From contig DXWV01000010.1 in the NCBI GenBank assembly GCA_019416685.1, positions 1-48,334 of the forward strand: a stretch of 48,334 nucleotides of DNA. The letters are read 5' to 3'. Under the pieces are notes generated by a model. The model was not told the origin of the DNA and ran no database searches. It saw only the letters and a list, made by a program, of their open reading frames with translations. Positions 5,647 to 13,850 of the stretch are shown in pieces (position 1 is the stretch's first letter; each line of letters starts with the position of its first letter). Made by a program: the position numbers and the translations under genes. This DNA comes from Bacteroides sp. (lineage in GTDB: Bacteria; Bacteroidota; Bacteroidia; Bacteroidales; Bacteroidaceae).

Positions 5647-5709
5647 ATGTAATGCCCCGTTACATATATTATTATCCATGATAACATATATTGTAACGGG
5701 GCATTACAT
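5647..5709. terminator. Long hairpin between convergent genes
   Basis: ATGTAATGCCCCGTTACA (5647-5664) and TGTAACGGGGCATTACAT (5692-5709) form a perfect 18 bp inverted repeat. The interior can continue the stem and ends in TTATC-CAT-GATAA. It probably terminates both the upstream plus-strand gene and dnaX on the minus strand, but it is longer than an ordinary terminator. Confidence 0.7.
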
Positions 5710-5736
5710 CTATTGGCTTAATCTTTACAACTTACA

Positions 5737-7563
5737 CTAATATAATTCCAACCCGAATTCCTCCTTCAAGTGCAACAACGCTTCGTTTTTCTTTGCCATC
5801 ATCTGGAACTTCTCCACGCGACTAAACGCCCGTACATTCTCGGCAGGTTCACTGACACGAATTGTCATTCTTACTTTCCGGTTCTTTAAACGACTACGAA
5901 GATAGTTCTGCACATCGGGAATCATAGAATTGAAATCCTTTGCTACAATTTCATTATCCACCACGACCTCGAAAGTTATAGCATCACTAAGCAATGTCAG
6001 ACGAATATTCTGCATACGCATGGCAAGTGCTTTATGCTCTACAGGAAGACGGCCAGCATATTCCTGCCAATAATAATTCAAATCTTTTTCATTGAACATA
6101 TAATCTTCCTCAGGCTGGGGCTGCGCATGGGCAGGTGCCTGTACAGCATTTGAACTCTGCGTAGCAGCTTCTTTTTGAGGGTGTCTGATAGACATTCCAA
6201 GACTGGACTTACTCATTACAGGTATTTTCTTCTCTTCCTGCACAGCGGCTTTCACCACAGCATCAGGTACACCTGCAGGAGACGAAGTAGAAGTTACGGC
6301 AGTAGAAACAGATTGAACCGGAGCAGCCTGGACCGAACGAGCACTTACAGTTTGTTGCTGAGTTTGGGGTGCAACAGGAGCAGCCTGTGGTTGCTGAGCA
6401 GCTACAGATTGCGTAAATATGGGTTTTATAGCTTGTTTAGGGCCACGCCCACCACCCACATCATCCCCCTCGGTGGTAAGCTGGGCAACCTGTATCAAAG
6501 TCAGTTCTACCAGCAAACGCTTGTTTTTGCTGGCCCGGTAATTCATATCACAATCATTACAAAGCTTCATAGCCCGGTATAGAAAAGGTAACGGACACTT
6601 TTGCGCCTGCTCCTGATAGCGCTGACGAATACTTGCCCCTACTTCAAGCAATGCCAAAGTGGCGGGATCTCTACTCACAAGCAAATCACGGAAATGTGAT
6701 GAAAGTCCCGTTATGAAATGGCTGCCATCAAAGCCTTTATTCAATACATCGTTGAACAACAACAGCGCATCACTGACTTTATTTTCGAGAAAACAATCGG
6801 TTAGCCTGAAATAATATTCATAATCCAGCACATTGAGATTCTCGATAACACTCTTATATGTAATATGTCCACCGGTGAAACTAACTACCTGATCGAATAT
6901 AGAAAGGGCATCACGCATACCACCATCTGCCTTCAGTGCTATGACATTCAACGCTTCGGGTTCAGCAGTTATATTCTCTTTGGAAGCAACATAAGTTAAG
7001 TGCTGTACTGTGTCGTCCACACTGATACGGTTGAAATCATAAATCTGGCAACGCGACAGGATTGTGGGAAGTATTTTATGTTTCTCCGTTGTAGCTAAAA
7101 TAAAAATAGCATGACGGGGAGGCTCTTCCAGTGTTTTCAGGAAAGCATTAAAAGCAGAAGCAGACAACATATGCACCTCATCAATGATATATACTTTATA
7201 CCTACCGATCTGAGGCGGGATACGTACTTGCTCTACCAACTGACGGATATCATCCACCGAGTTATTGGAAGCTGCATCAAGCTCATGAATATTATACGAA
7301 CGCTGCTCATTGAAAGCCACACAAGACTCACAAGCATTACACGCTTCTCCATCGGCAGTAAGCGACATACAGTTGATAGTCTTGGCAAAAATACGAGCAC
7401 AAGTTGTTTTTCCTACACCACGGGGACCACAAAACAGATAAGCATGAGCCAGTTTTTGTGTGGCAATGGCGTTTTTCAGTGTCGTAGTCAATGCCCGCTG
7501 GCCTACCACCGACTCAAAGGTGGCCGGACGATATTTACGGGCAGATACAATATAGTTTTCCAT
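5737..7563 (-). CDS. dnaX: DNA polymerase III subunit gamma/tau
   Basis: 608 residues. The clamp-loader ATPase has Walker A GPRGVGKT (residues 46-53), a four-cysteine zinc module (CMSL...CNACESC), Walker B IIDEVHML, LEEPP and the SRC sensor motif (LSRCQIY). A collar domain follows, then a linker of Ala, Gln, Pro and Val (about residues 385-480), then a C-terminal domain with MFNEKDLNYYWQEYAGRLP that in this phylum should bind the polymerase. It loads the sliding clamp and couples the polymerases at the replication fork. I saw no obvious A-AAA-AAG slippery site, so one product is likely. It is transcribed away from the divergent ftsB-like gene. Confidence 0.97.
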   Translation of the reverse strand: MENYIVSARKYRPATFESVVGQRALTTTLKNAIATQKLAHAYLFCGPRGVGKTTCARIFAKTINCMSLTADGEACNACESCVAFNEQRSYNIHELDAASNNSVDDIRQLVEQVRIPPQIGRYKVYIIDEVHMLSASAFNAFLKTLEEPPRHAIFILATTEKHKILPTILSRCQIYDFNRISVDDTVQHLTYVASKENITAEPEALNVIALKADGGMRDALSIFDQVVSFTGGHITYKSVIENLNVLDYEYYFRLTDCFLENKVSDALLLFNDVLNKGFDGSHFITGLSSHFRDLLVSRDPATLALLEVGASIRQRYQEQAQKCPLPFLYRAMKLCNDCDMNYRASKNKRLLVELTLIQVAQLTTEGDDVGGGRGPKQAIKPIFTQSVAAQQPQAAPVAPQTQQQTVSARSVQAAPVQSVSTAVTSTSSPAGVPDAVVKAAVQEEKKIPVMSKSSLGMSIRHPQKEAATQSSNAVQAPAHAQPQPEEDYMFNEKDLNYYWQEYAGRLPVEHKALAMRMQNIRLTLLSDAITFEVVVDNEIVAKDFNSMIPDVQNYLRSRLKNRKVRMTIRVSEPAENVRAFSRVEKFQMMAKKNEALLHLKEEFGLELY

Positions 7564-7756
7564 ACGTCAGAATCTCTCTGTTTTTTTGAGTTTCTGCAAA
7601 AATAGTACAAATAAAAACGGAGTCAAGTTTACCAGAGCTACGTCAAATACAACCTATTTTCGCTTTCACTGCAAATGTACGCAAAAAAAGTAAGAAGTAA
7701 TAAGTGACGAGTGAGAAGTTTTAGGCAAGAAGTGGCAACTTTTAAGTTATAAGTTT

Positions 7757-7764
7757 TATCTTTG
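7757..7764 (+). promoter_or_regulatory. -7 box upstream of the FtsB-like gene
   Basis: TATCTTTG matches TAnnTTTG 23 bp before the start codon. A convincing -33 element is not visible. Confidence 0.45.
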
Positions 7765-7787
7765 CATTCAGAATTAAAGGAGAAATC

Positions 7788-8087
7788 ATGGGCAATTTAC
7801 TAACAATCTGGGAGTTCATCGGTAAGCATAAATACCTCATCACTATTCTGATTTTTGCAGCTATCATTGGTTTTCTGGATGAGAACAGTGCCATTCGCCG
7901 TATTGGATATACGCGTGAAATCAGTCGCCTGCAAAGTGAAATTGATAAATATCGTGCCGATTATGAAGAGAATACAAAGAAACTCAACGAATTAAGCAGT
8001 AACCCGGATGCCATTGAGCAAATAGCACGTGAAAAGTATCTGATGAAGAAACCGAACGAAGACATTTACGTATTTGAAGATAAATAA
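7788..8087 (+). CDS. FtsB/DivIC-like septum formation protein
   Basis: 99 residues: a short cytoplasmic N-terminus, one membrane segment (LITILIFAAIIGFL, about residues 17-30), then a coiled coil (REISRLQSEIDKYRADYEEN) and the family-typical end IEQIAREKYLMKKPNEDIYV. Proteins of this type form the FtsB/DivIC part of the FtsQLB complex that controls septal peptidoglycan synthesis. The size and architecture are typical. The stop codon overlaps the start of the next gene by one base (TAATG), so the two are translationally coupled. Confidence 0.88.
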   Translation: MGNLLTIWEFIGKHKYLITILIFAAIIGFLDENSAIRRIGYTREISRLQSEIDKYRADYEENTKKLNELSSNPDAIEQIAREKYLMKKPNEDIYVFEDK

Positions 8088-8428
8088 TGAAGCAACTCAT
8101 ACCCGCACTTTTCGCCGTAGGCGCTCTCATGGCTCTTGTTGGAGCAGCAGTATTCATCACCGGATGGGTTTATGCACCTTATATATATACCATTGGTGCA
8201 GGCTTTGTAGCACTGGCACAAATCAATACACCCGTTCGCGGTAAAAGCAAAACGCTGAAACGTTTGCGTATTCAGCAGATATTCGGAGCAATTGCACTTG
8301 TACTGACCGGAGCCTTCATGTTTTTCACTCGTGGCAATGACTGGATCGCATGTCTCACTATCGCCGCTATTCTCGAACTCTACACAGCTTTCCGTATTCC
8401 ACAGGAAGAGGCCAAACTACAACAATAA
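8087..8428 (+). CDS. Small integral membrane protein
   Basis: 113 residues with four hydrophobic segments separated by a basic cytoplasmic loop (RGKSKTLKRLRIQQ). The start overlaps the stop of the FtsB-like gene by one base, so the two are expressed together. No catalytic motif is visible. The gene pair is a familiar arrangement in Bacteroides genomes, but I know of no established function. A role in the envelope or division is inference from the coupling. Confidence 0.8.
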   Translation: MKQLIPALFAVGALMALVGAAVFITGWVYAPYIYTIGAGFVALAQINTPVRGKSKTLKRLRIQQIFGAIALVLTGAFMFFTRGNDWIACLTIAAILELYTAFRIPQEEAKLQQ

Positions 8429-8470
8429 TATTTCCGGCATCGGAAGGTACATCAGTAATGGTTATTATTG

Positions 8471-8691
8471 ACGCGGATTAGTGCGATTTTATACGGTTCT
8501 GAGTGTATTTCACCACAGAGTAACACAGAGCTCCACAGAGTTTAAATCTTTATTGAAACGTAGATAAACGCAGATTTTCTCAAAGGGAAACAAATGTATG
8601 ATAAAGAACTACAGCCTTTTAATCTGCGTTCTGTGTTAATCCGCGTTTCATCAGATAAATAATACTCTGTGAAACGCTGTGTTACTCTGTG
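8471..8691. repeat. Large imperfect intergenic palindrome of a dispersed repeat family
   Basis: Nested inverted pairs: ACGCGGATTA (8471-8480) with TAATCCGCGT (near 8637-8646); CACAGAGTAACACAG (8514-8528) with CTGTGTTACTCTGTG (8677-8691); and ACGCAGATT with AATCTGCGT inside. The CACAGAG/CTCTGTG units recur at 17281-17366 and, in a shorter form, at 28638-28709. No gene is seen in 8429-8805. Confidence 0.7.
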
Positions 8692-8752
8692 ATGAGTTAA
8701 GATCATTTCCGGTCAGCTTTGAACTACTGATTCGCATTACTAATAAAGAAAA

Positions 8753-8785
8753 AAAGGCAATTCCGTTTATCACGAAACTGCCTTT
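8753..8785 (-). terminator. Terminator of the OmpH operon
   Basis: AAAGGCA (8753-8759) pairs with TGCCTTT (8779-8785). On the minus strand a T-run follows. It lies 20 bp after the OmpH stop. Confidence 0.75.
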
Positions 8786-8805
8786 AACTCTAAGTTTTTT
8801 ATCTA

Positions 8806-9417
8806 TCACTTCTTAGGTGCAGAAGTATATCTTGCATTCAAACCGTCAATAATCTCTTGTGTGATATTGAATGAACTATCGGCATAAAGCAAATTATCAA
8901 AACCTGTATTACTTAAAATAAGATTGTAACCTTTGGTCTTGTTATACTCTTTCAGGAAAACATTGATAGAGTCACGCAACTGCAAACTATTCTTCTGATT
9001 CTCTGTAGCCAGCTGATTGGACAGGTTATTTTGTAACGCCTGCAAATCCTGCTGCATCTTCATCAAACGATTGTACTCTTGCTGAGCTCTTTCCGGAGAG
9101 ATGAATGCATTATTCTCATATTTCTTTTGAAATTCTTTCTGTTCCTTATCAAGAGCAGCAGCCTTCTGATTCAACGTCATACGGATGTTCTCTTCCTTTT
9201 TCATCATGGCCTCATTCAGGTCAATACAAAAATTATATTTGGAAAGCAATGTATCTACTTCAACGTAAGCGATCTTTAAATCACCGGATACAGTAGCAGC
9301 AGCTGCTTCTCCGCCAGTTGTCGTAGTTTGTGTGTCAGCTTTACCTGCGCATTGTGAAAATAAAACGATGATCGCAAGAGCAGCAAAACCGTTAATGAGG
9401 CAATTTATTCTCTTCAT
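8806..9417 (-). CDS. OmpH/Skp family periplasmic chaperone-like lipoprotein
   Basis: 203 residues. The signal peptide ends in LFSQC, a lipobox-like site, suggesting membrane anchoring, unlike soluble Skp. A low-complexity Thr/Ala/Gly linker is followed by LKIAYVEVDTLLSKYNFC, the OmpH start pattern. A long helical coiled coil (about residues 75-150) and a C-terminal domain with VFLKEYNKTKGYNLILSN follow. The family binds unfolded outer-membrane proteins in the periplasm. It follows a 76-residue membrane protein by 27 bp and ends at a terminator, forming a two-gene operon. Confidence 0.88.
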   Translation of the reverse strand: MKRINCLINGFAALAIIVLFSQCAGKADTQTTTTGGEAAAATVSGDLKIAYVEVDTLLSKYNFCIDLNEAMMKKEENIRMTLNQKAAALDKEQKEFQKKYENNAFISPERAQQEYNRLMKMQQDLQALQNNLSNQLATENQKNSLQLRDSINVFLKEYNKTKGYNLILSNTGFDNLLYADSSFNITQEIIDGLNARYTSAPKK

Positions 9418-9444
9418 AACTTGTAAAATATAGTTTTTAATTAA

Positions 9445-9675
9445 TTAGTTCATACTATCGTTTAAGGCTTTTTCAAGATCAGCAATAGAACGACGCTTTT
9501 GTTGCGCTTCACGGTCTTGAGACTGAGCACAGCCAATTCCCTTTTCTCTCAGTGATTTATTACCACTCACATGTCCGTTAGGGAATTTCCCTCCCTTCAC
9601 AAAAAAGACCTTGAGACCTAATAATACAAGACAAATAGCAACTATTAACAGAGTAAACAGTATTGTATTAAGCAT
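9445..9675 (-). CDS. Small single-pass membrane protein
   Basis: 76 residues: one N-terminal membrane helix (TILFTLLIVAICLVLLGLKV) and a soluble tail with VKGGKFPNGHVSGNKSL and GIGCAQSQDREAQ. The cysteine in the tail and the KGGKFPN stretch look conserved in Bacteroides from memory. The layout is faintly like NqrM-type small membrane proteins, but key features are not clear enough to assign. Upstream gene of the OmpH operon. Confidence 0.7.
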   Translation of the reverse strand: MLNTILFTLLIVAICLVLLGLKVFFVKGGKFPNGHVSGNKSLREKGIGCAQSQDREAQQKRRSIADLEKALNDSMN

Positions 9676-9836
9676 TTCTATTAATTTTGTGGGTGCAAAT
9701 ATAGACTTTTGTATGGACTCGACCGCCTTTTTTATTATAAAAAAAGAGAAACATGCTCATAAACCTCAAGAGTTTTAACCATATTTAGCAGAATGACGTT
9801 AAATTTGAATCATTCATTTAAATAAAAAGAAAAAGA

Positions 9837-11297
9837 ATGGAAAAACAAGAACTAAAGCCGGCAGGTGTATTCAAGTATTTCGCAGAAATATGCCAAGTGC
9901 CGCGTCCTTCAAAGAAGGAAGAAAAAATTATTGCCTATCTAAAAGCATTTGGAGAAAAACATAATCTGGAAACAAAAATCGACGAAGCCGGAAACGTATT
10001 AATCAAGAAGCCCGCTACTCCAGGCAAAGAAAACCTGCAAACCGTAGTATTACAATCGCACGTAGACATGGTGTGCGAAAAGAATAACAATGTGGAACAT
10101 GACTTTCTCACCGACCCTATCGAAACTGAAATAGATGGTGAATGGCTGAAAGCAAAAGGCACAACACTGGGAGCAGACAACGGTATCGGTGTAGCCACCG
10201 AACTTGCTATCCTTGCCGATGATACCATTGAGCACGGACCATTGGAGTGCTTGTTCACTGTAGACGAAGAAACCGGACTCACCGGAGCATTTGCCCTGAA
10301 AGAAGGATTTATGAACGGGGATATCCTGTTAAACCTCGATTCAGAAGACGAAGGAGAATTGTTTATCGGATGTGCAGGAGGGATTGATTCTGTTGCCGAA
10401 TTCACATATAAAGAAGTAGAAGTGCCAGCCGGATATTTCTTCTTTAAAGTAGAAGTGAAAGGCCTGAAAGGTGGACACTCCGGTGGTGATATACATCTGG
10501 GACGCGGCAATGCCAATAAAATACTGAACCGCTTCCTTAGTCAGATGAGTACAAAATACGACTTATATCTGTGCGAAATCAATGGAGGAAACCTGCGCAA
10601 TGCCATCCCTCGTGAAGCATATGCCATCTGTGCTGTTCCTGAAGATGCCAAACACAACGTACGGGCAGACCTTAACGTATTCACAGCTGAAGTAGAAAAC
10701 GAACTTGCCGTAACAGAACCTGATTTAAAACTTGTATTAGAATCAGAAACTCCCCGTGTCAAAGCAATTGATCAGGATACTACAGCCCGTTTACTCAAAG
10801 CACTCTATGCAGTACCTCACGGAGTATATGCCATGAGTCAGGATATTCCCGGACTGGTAGAAACATCTACTAACCTGGCATCTGTCAAGATGAAACCGGA
10901 CAACGTTATCCGCATTGAAACCAGCCAACGCAGTTCTATCCTTTCTGCCCGCAACGACATGGCAAATACAGTTCGTGCAGCTTTCCAACTGGCAGGTGCA
11001 AAGGTCAGTTTCGGAGAAGGTTACCCAGGCTGGAAGCCCAACCCACACTCAGCCATCCTTGAAGTGGCGGCTGCTTCTTACAAACGCTTGTTTGGTGTAG
11101 AGGCTAAAGTAAAAGCGATCCATGCCGGTCTGGAGTGCGGACTCTTTCTCGACAAATATCCTTCACTGGACATGATTTCCTTTGGTCCTACATTAACCGG
11201 AGTTCATTCACCGGATGAACGTATGCACATTCCTTCGGTAGATAAATTCTGGCGTCATCTGCTGGACGTACTGGCAAATATCCCGGAAAAGAAATAA
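9837..11297 (+). CDS. pepD: Aminoacyl-histidine (cytosolic non-specific) dipeptidase
   Basis: 486 residues, the usual size for the M20C family. Metal-binding motifs are in order: LQSHVDMV (His, Asp), GADNGIGVA (Asp), DEETGLTGA (Glu pair), and a C-terminal TGVHSPDERMHI with the last His. The lid domain begins with KGLKGGHSGGDIHLGRGNA. There is no signal peptide, so it acts in the cytosol, hydrolysing dipeptides including Xaa-His. It stands alone, with its own terminator at 11325-11350. All key residues are present. Confidence 0.96.
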   Translation: MEKQELKPAGVFKYFAEICQVPRPSKKEEKIIAYLKAFGEKHNLETKIDEAGNVLIKKPATPGKENLQTVVLQSHVDMVCEKNNNVEHDFLTDPIETEIDGEWLKAKGTTLGADNGIGVATELAILADDTIEHGPLECLFTVDEETGLTGAFALKEGFMNGDILLNLDSEDEGELFIGCAGGIDSVAEFTYKEVEVPAGYFFFKVEVKGLKGGHSGGDIHLGRGNANKILNRFLSQMSTKYDLYLCEINGGNLRNAIPREAYAICAVPEDAKHNVRADLNVFTAEVENELAVTEPDLKLVLESETPRVKAIDQDTTARLLKALYAVPHGVYAMSQDIPGLVETSTNLASVKMKPDNVIRIETSQRSSILSARNDMANTVRAAFQLAGAKVSFGEGYPGWKPNPHSAILEVAAASYKRLFGVEAKVKAIHAGLECGLFLDKYPSLDMISFGPTLTGVHSPDERMHIPSVDKFWRHLLDVLANIPEKK

Positions 11298-11324
11298 TAA
11301 ACCAACGCATTTGCCGTTAATATT

Positions 11325-11350
11325 AGGCACGGATTCCTCTATCCGTGCCT
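11325..11350 (+). terminator. Rho-independent terminator of pepD
   Basis: AGGCACGGAT (11325-11334) pairs perfectly with ATCCGTGCCT (11341-11350), with a 6 nt loop and the tail GATTTTTATA. Confidence 0.9.
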
Positions 11351-11373
11351 GATTTTTATATATAAAATAAGGT

Positions 11374-12807
11374 ATGAAAAGAAATCTGGTACATATTTTC
11401 CTCTTTCTGTTTACAGGTCTGGTATTGTTTTCAGCTTGTGACGATGAGAACTTTTCTACCGATTCTTCTCTCAAACTGGCTTTCTCTTATGACACCCTAC
11501 GTATGGATACTGTACTTGCGGGTATCGGTACTTCCACTTATCAACTGAAAGTGTATAATCGTAATAAGGAATCGCTGGTCATTTCATCCATCACCCTGGC
11601 AGATGCAGCCAACTCTGGTTTCCGCATCAATGTAGACGGAGCCAAAGGTAACCACTTTTCAGACGTTGAATTACGGGGCAAAGATAGCTTGCTTATTTTT
11701 GTAGAAGCTACGTTAGCTCCCGAAGACCGCGATGTTCCTTTTTTCAAAAAGGACTCTATCGTGTTTATCACGAATGGCAATTGGCAGGATGTTAAATTAC
11801 AAGCATACGGACAAGACTTTCTTTCTTTACGTAAAAAAGAAATCACCCAGGACACACTAATCAGTTCGTCCCGCCCTATCGTTATTTATGATAGTCTGAG
11901 TATAAAGGAAGGTGCACGGCTTACTCTTGCCGCCGGAACACGCCTTTATTTCCATGGTAAATCAAGTATACAGGTACATGGACAACTTGTGGCAGAAGGT
12001 ACACTTAATGCGCCCGTTATATTCCGGGGCGACCGTACTGATAAAATGTTTTCTAACCTCCCCTACGACCGTTTGCCAGGTCAATGGGATGGTATTCGTT
12101 TTCATACCTCCAGCTATGAGAACTCACTGAACTTTGTCGATATTCACGGAGGAATATATGGTATCCGTTGCGATTCGGCTGCTGTAGACCGAAAGAAACT
12201 CACACTTACTAATTCTGTTATCCGCCAGGTATCGGGCAACGGGTTGGAAATGGCTTCCTGCCAGGCAACCATAGGAAACAGTGAGATTAGTAATGCCGGT
12301 GGCCACTGTGTCAGCCTGCTTGGAGGCGATTATGAATTCGTACACTGCACACTGGCCAATTATTACAGCTGGGACATCAAGCAAGGGGTCGCCCTTGCCC
12401 TCAGTAACGAGAAGAAAGAAATTGCTTATCCACTGACATTAGCTGCGTTCCGTAATTGTATCATAGCCGGTTCGTCCAGTGATGAGATTAGTGGTGGACG
12501 TTCCAAAGACTCTTCTATACCTTTCAATTATTATTTCTCCTATTGTCTTATAAACTCAATAGAGGAGAAAAATGATAAGATAGTGAATGTTATATGGAAA
12601 AAAGATGATAACTTCCAATTGATAGACAAACGGGGAGAACAATTATACGATTTCCAATTAACTCCAAAATCGGCCGCCATCAATATAGGATTGGCTGATG
12701 ATGCCCGCAACTATCCGCAGGACTTAAAAGGAATGCCCCGTCTTGAAGATGAAGCACCGGATGCCGGATGTTACGAATGGAAAGAGAAAACAGAAGAAAA
12801 TGAATAA
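11374..12807 (+). CDS. Lipoprotein with right-handed beta-helix repeats
   Basis: 477 residues. The signal peptide ends in the lipobox LFSAC (Cys22), followed by DDEN, an acidic export-type signal. The first 180 residues look like Ig-type beta strands. The middle (about residues 190-350: ARLTLAAGTRLYFHG, IQVHGQLVAEGTL, LTNSVIRQVSGNGLEMASC, ATIGNSEISNAGGHCVSLL) is a parallel beta-helix. The C-terminus has DFQLTPKSAAINIGLADD and DAGCYEW, seen at the end of many secreted beta-helix proteins. No catalytic residues can be identified. The stop overlaps the start of the next gene by 8 bp, so the two are coupled. Probably an outer-membrane lipoprotein. Confidence 0.85.
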   Translation: MKRNLVHIFLFLFTGLVLFSACDDENFSTDSSLKLAFSYDTLRMDTVLAGIGTSTYQLKVYNRNKESLVISSITLADAANSGFRINVDGAKGNHFSDVELRGKDSLLIFVEATLAPEDRDVPFFKKDSIVFITNGNWQDVKLQAYGQDFLSLRKKEITQDTLISSSRPIVIYDSLSIKEGARLTLAAGTRLYFHGKSSIQVHGQLVAEGTLNAPVIFRGDRTDKMFSNLPYDRLPGQWDGIRFHTSSYENSLNFVDIHGGIYGIRCDSAAVDRKKLTLTNSVIRQVSGNGLEMASCQATIGNSEISNAGGHCVSLLGGDYEFVHCTLANYYSWDIKQGVALALSNEKKEIAYPLTLAAFRNCIIAGSSSDEISGGRSKDSSIPFNYYFSYCLINSIEEKNDKIVNVIWKKDDNFQLIDKRGEQLYDFQLTPKSAAINIGLADDARNYPQDLKGMPRLEDEAPDAGCYEWKEKTEENE

Positions 12808-13843
12808 AGGGATAATTATCTTATTATTCCTTTTCTTGTACCCCTCCTTACTCACAGCACAAAGAGAAAAGAATTTCCGCGTGATGTGCTGGAATGTAGA
12901 AAACCTATTCGATACCCGTCATGACTCTCTAAAGAATGATTATGAATTTCTCCCCAATGCACTCCGTCACTGGAATCACAACCGCTACAAAAAGAAACTG
13001 GTAAGTATAGCACGCGTTATTACAGCGGTTGGAGAGTGGACTCCTCCTGCATTAGTAGGACTTTGCGAAGTAGAGAATGACAGTGTCATGCGAGATCTTG
13101 TACATTACTCCCCTTTAAAAGAACATGGATATCGTTATGTTATGACTCACTCTCCCGATGAACGGGGTATCGATGTGGCCTTGCTTTATCAGCGTGACCG
13201 TTTTAAATTATTATTCCATCGATCTGTTCCAATAGACAACGCCCATTTACACAAGCGCCCTACAAGAGATATTCTCCACGTATGCGGACTTTTATCCACC
13301 GGAGACAGCCTGGATGTATTGGTAGTTCATCTTCCTTCCCGTTCAGGAGGAGCCAAAGAATCGGAACCTTATCGCCTGTCTGTTGCAAAGAAAATCCGAT
13401 TAGAAGCAGATAGTATACTAACCTCTCGTTATCATCCACAACTTATCATCATGGGAGACTTCAATGACTATCCGGAAAATAAATCGATTACGGAAGTACT
13501 TGAAGCAGTTGCACCGCCTCCCTATCCCGAAGCATTAAAACTGTATCATTTATTAGCCGGAAAAGCTAAAGCCGGAAAACACACATTCGGTTCCTATAAA
13601 TACCAGGGAGAATGGGGATTACTGGATCATATGATTGTTTCCGGTACTCTTCTGAATATTTCTGCACCTTTCTTTACCAATGCAGAAAGGGCAAACGTAA
13701 GCCGCCTACCCTTTCTGTTATCCGATGATGATAAATATGGTGGGAAACAACCTTTCCGAACTTATTATGGTATGAAGTATTTAGGTGGATACAGTGACCA
13801 TTTACCTATATATACCGATTTTGAACTAAAAGAGCCCCATTGA
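12800..13843 (+). CDS. Secreted endonuclease/exonuclease/phosphatase family protein
   Basis: 347 residues from the ATG at 12800, chosen because it is followed immediately by a signal peptide (MNKGIIILLFLFLYPSLLTA). An upstream in-frame ATG would bury the signal. EEP-fold motifs are in order: VMCWNVENLFD, VGLCEVEND (metal Glu), VLVVHLPSR, IMGDFNDYP and GYSDHLPIYTDF (catalytic Asp-His). It overlaps the preceding beta-helix lipoprotein by 8 bp. The substrate could be nucleic acid or a phosphoester and is not decided by sequence. Its stop lies 7 bp from the convergent sulfatase stop. Confidence 0.9.
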   Translation: MNKGIIILLFLFLYPSLLTAQREKNFRVMCWNVENLFDTRHDSLKNDYEFLPNALRHWNHNRYKKKLVSIARVITAVGEWTPPALVGLCEVENDSVMRDLVHYSPLKEHGYRYVMTHSPDERGIDVALLYQRDRFKLLFHRSVPIDNAHLHKRPTRDILHVCGLLSTGDSLDVLVVHLPSRSGGAKESEPYRLSVAKKIRLEADSILTSRYHPQLIIMGDFNDYPENKSITEVLEAVAPPPYPEALKLYHLLAGKAKAGKHTFGSYKYQGEWGLLDHMIVSGTLLNISAPFFTNAERANVSRLPFLLSDDDKYGGKQPFRTYYGMKYLGGYSDHLPIYTDFELKEPH

Positions 13844-13850
13844 TATTTCA

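Noticed and set aside
5737..7563. Programmed frameshift producing a short gamma form of DnaX
   Set aside because: I found no A-AAA-AAG-type slippery heptamer with a following stem in the expected region.
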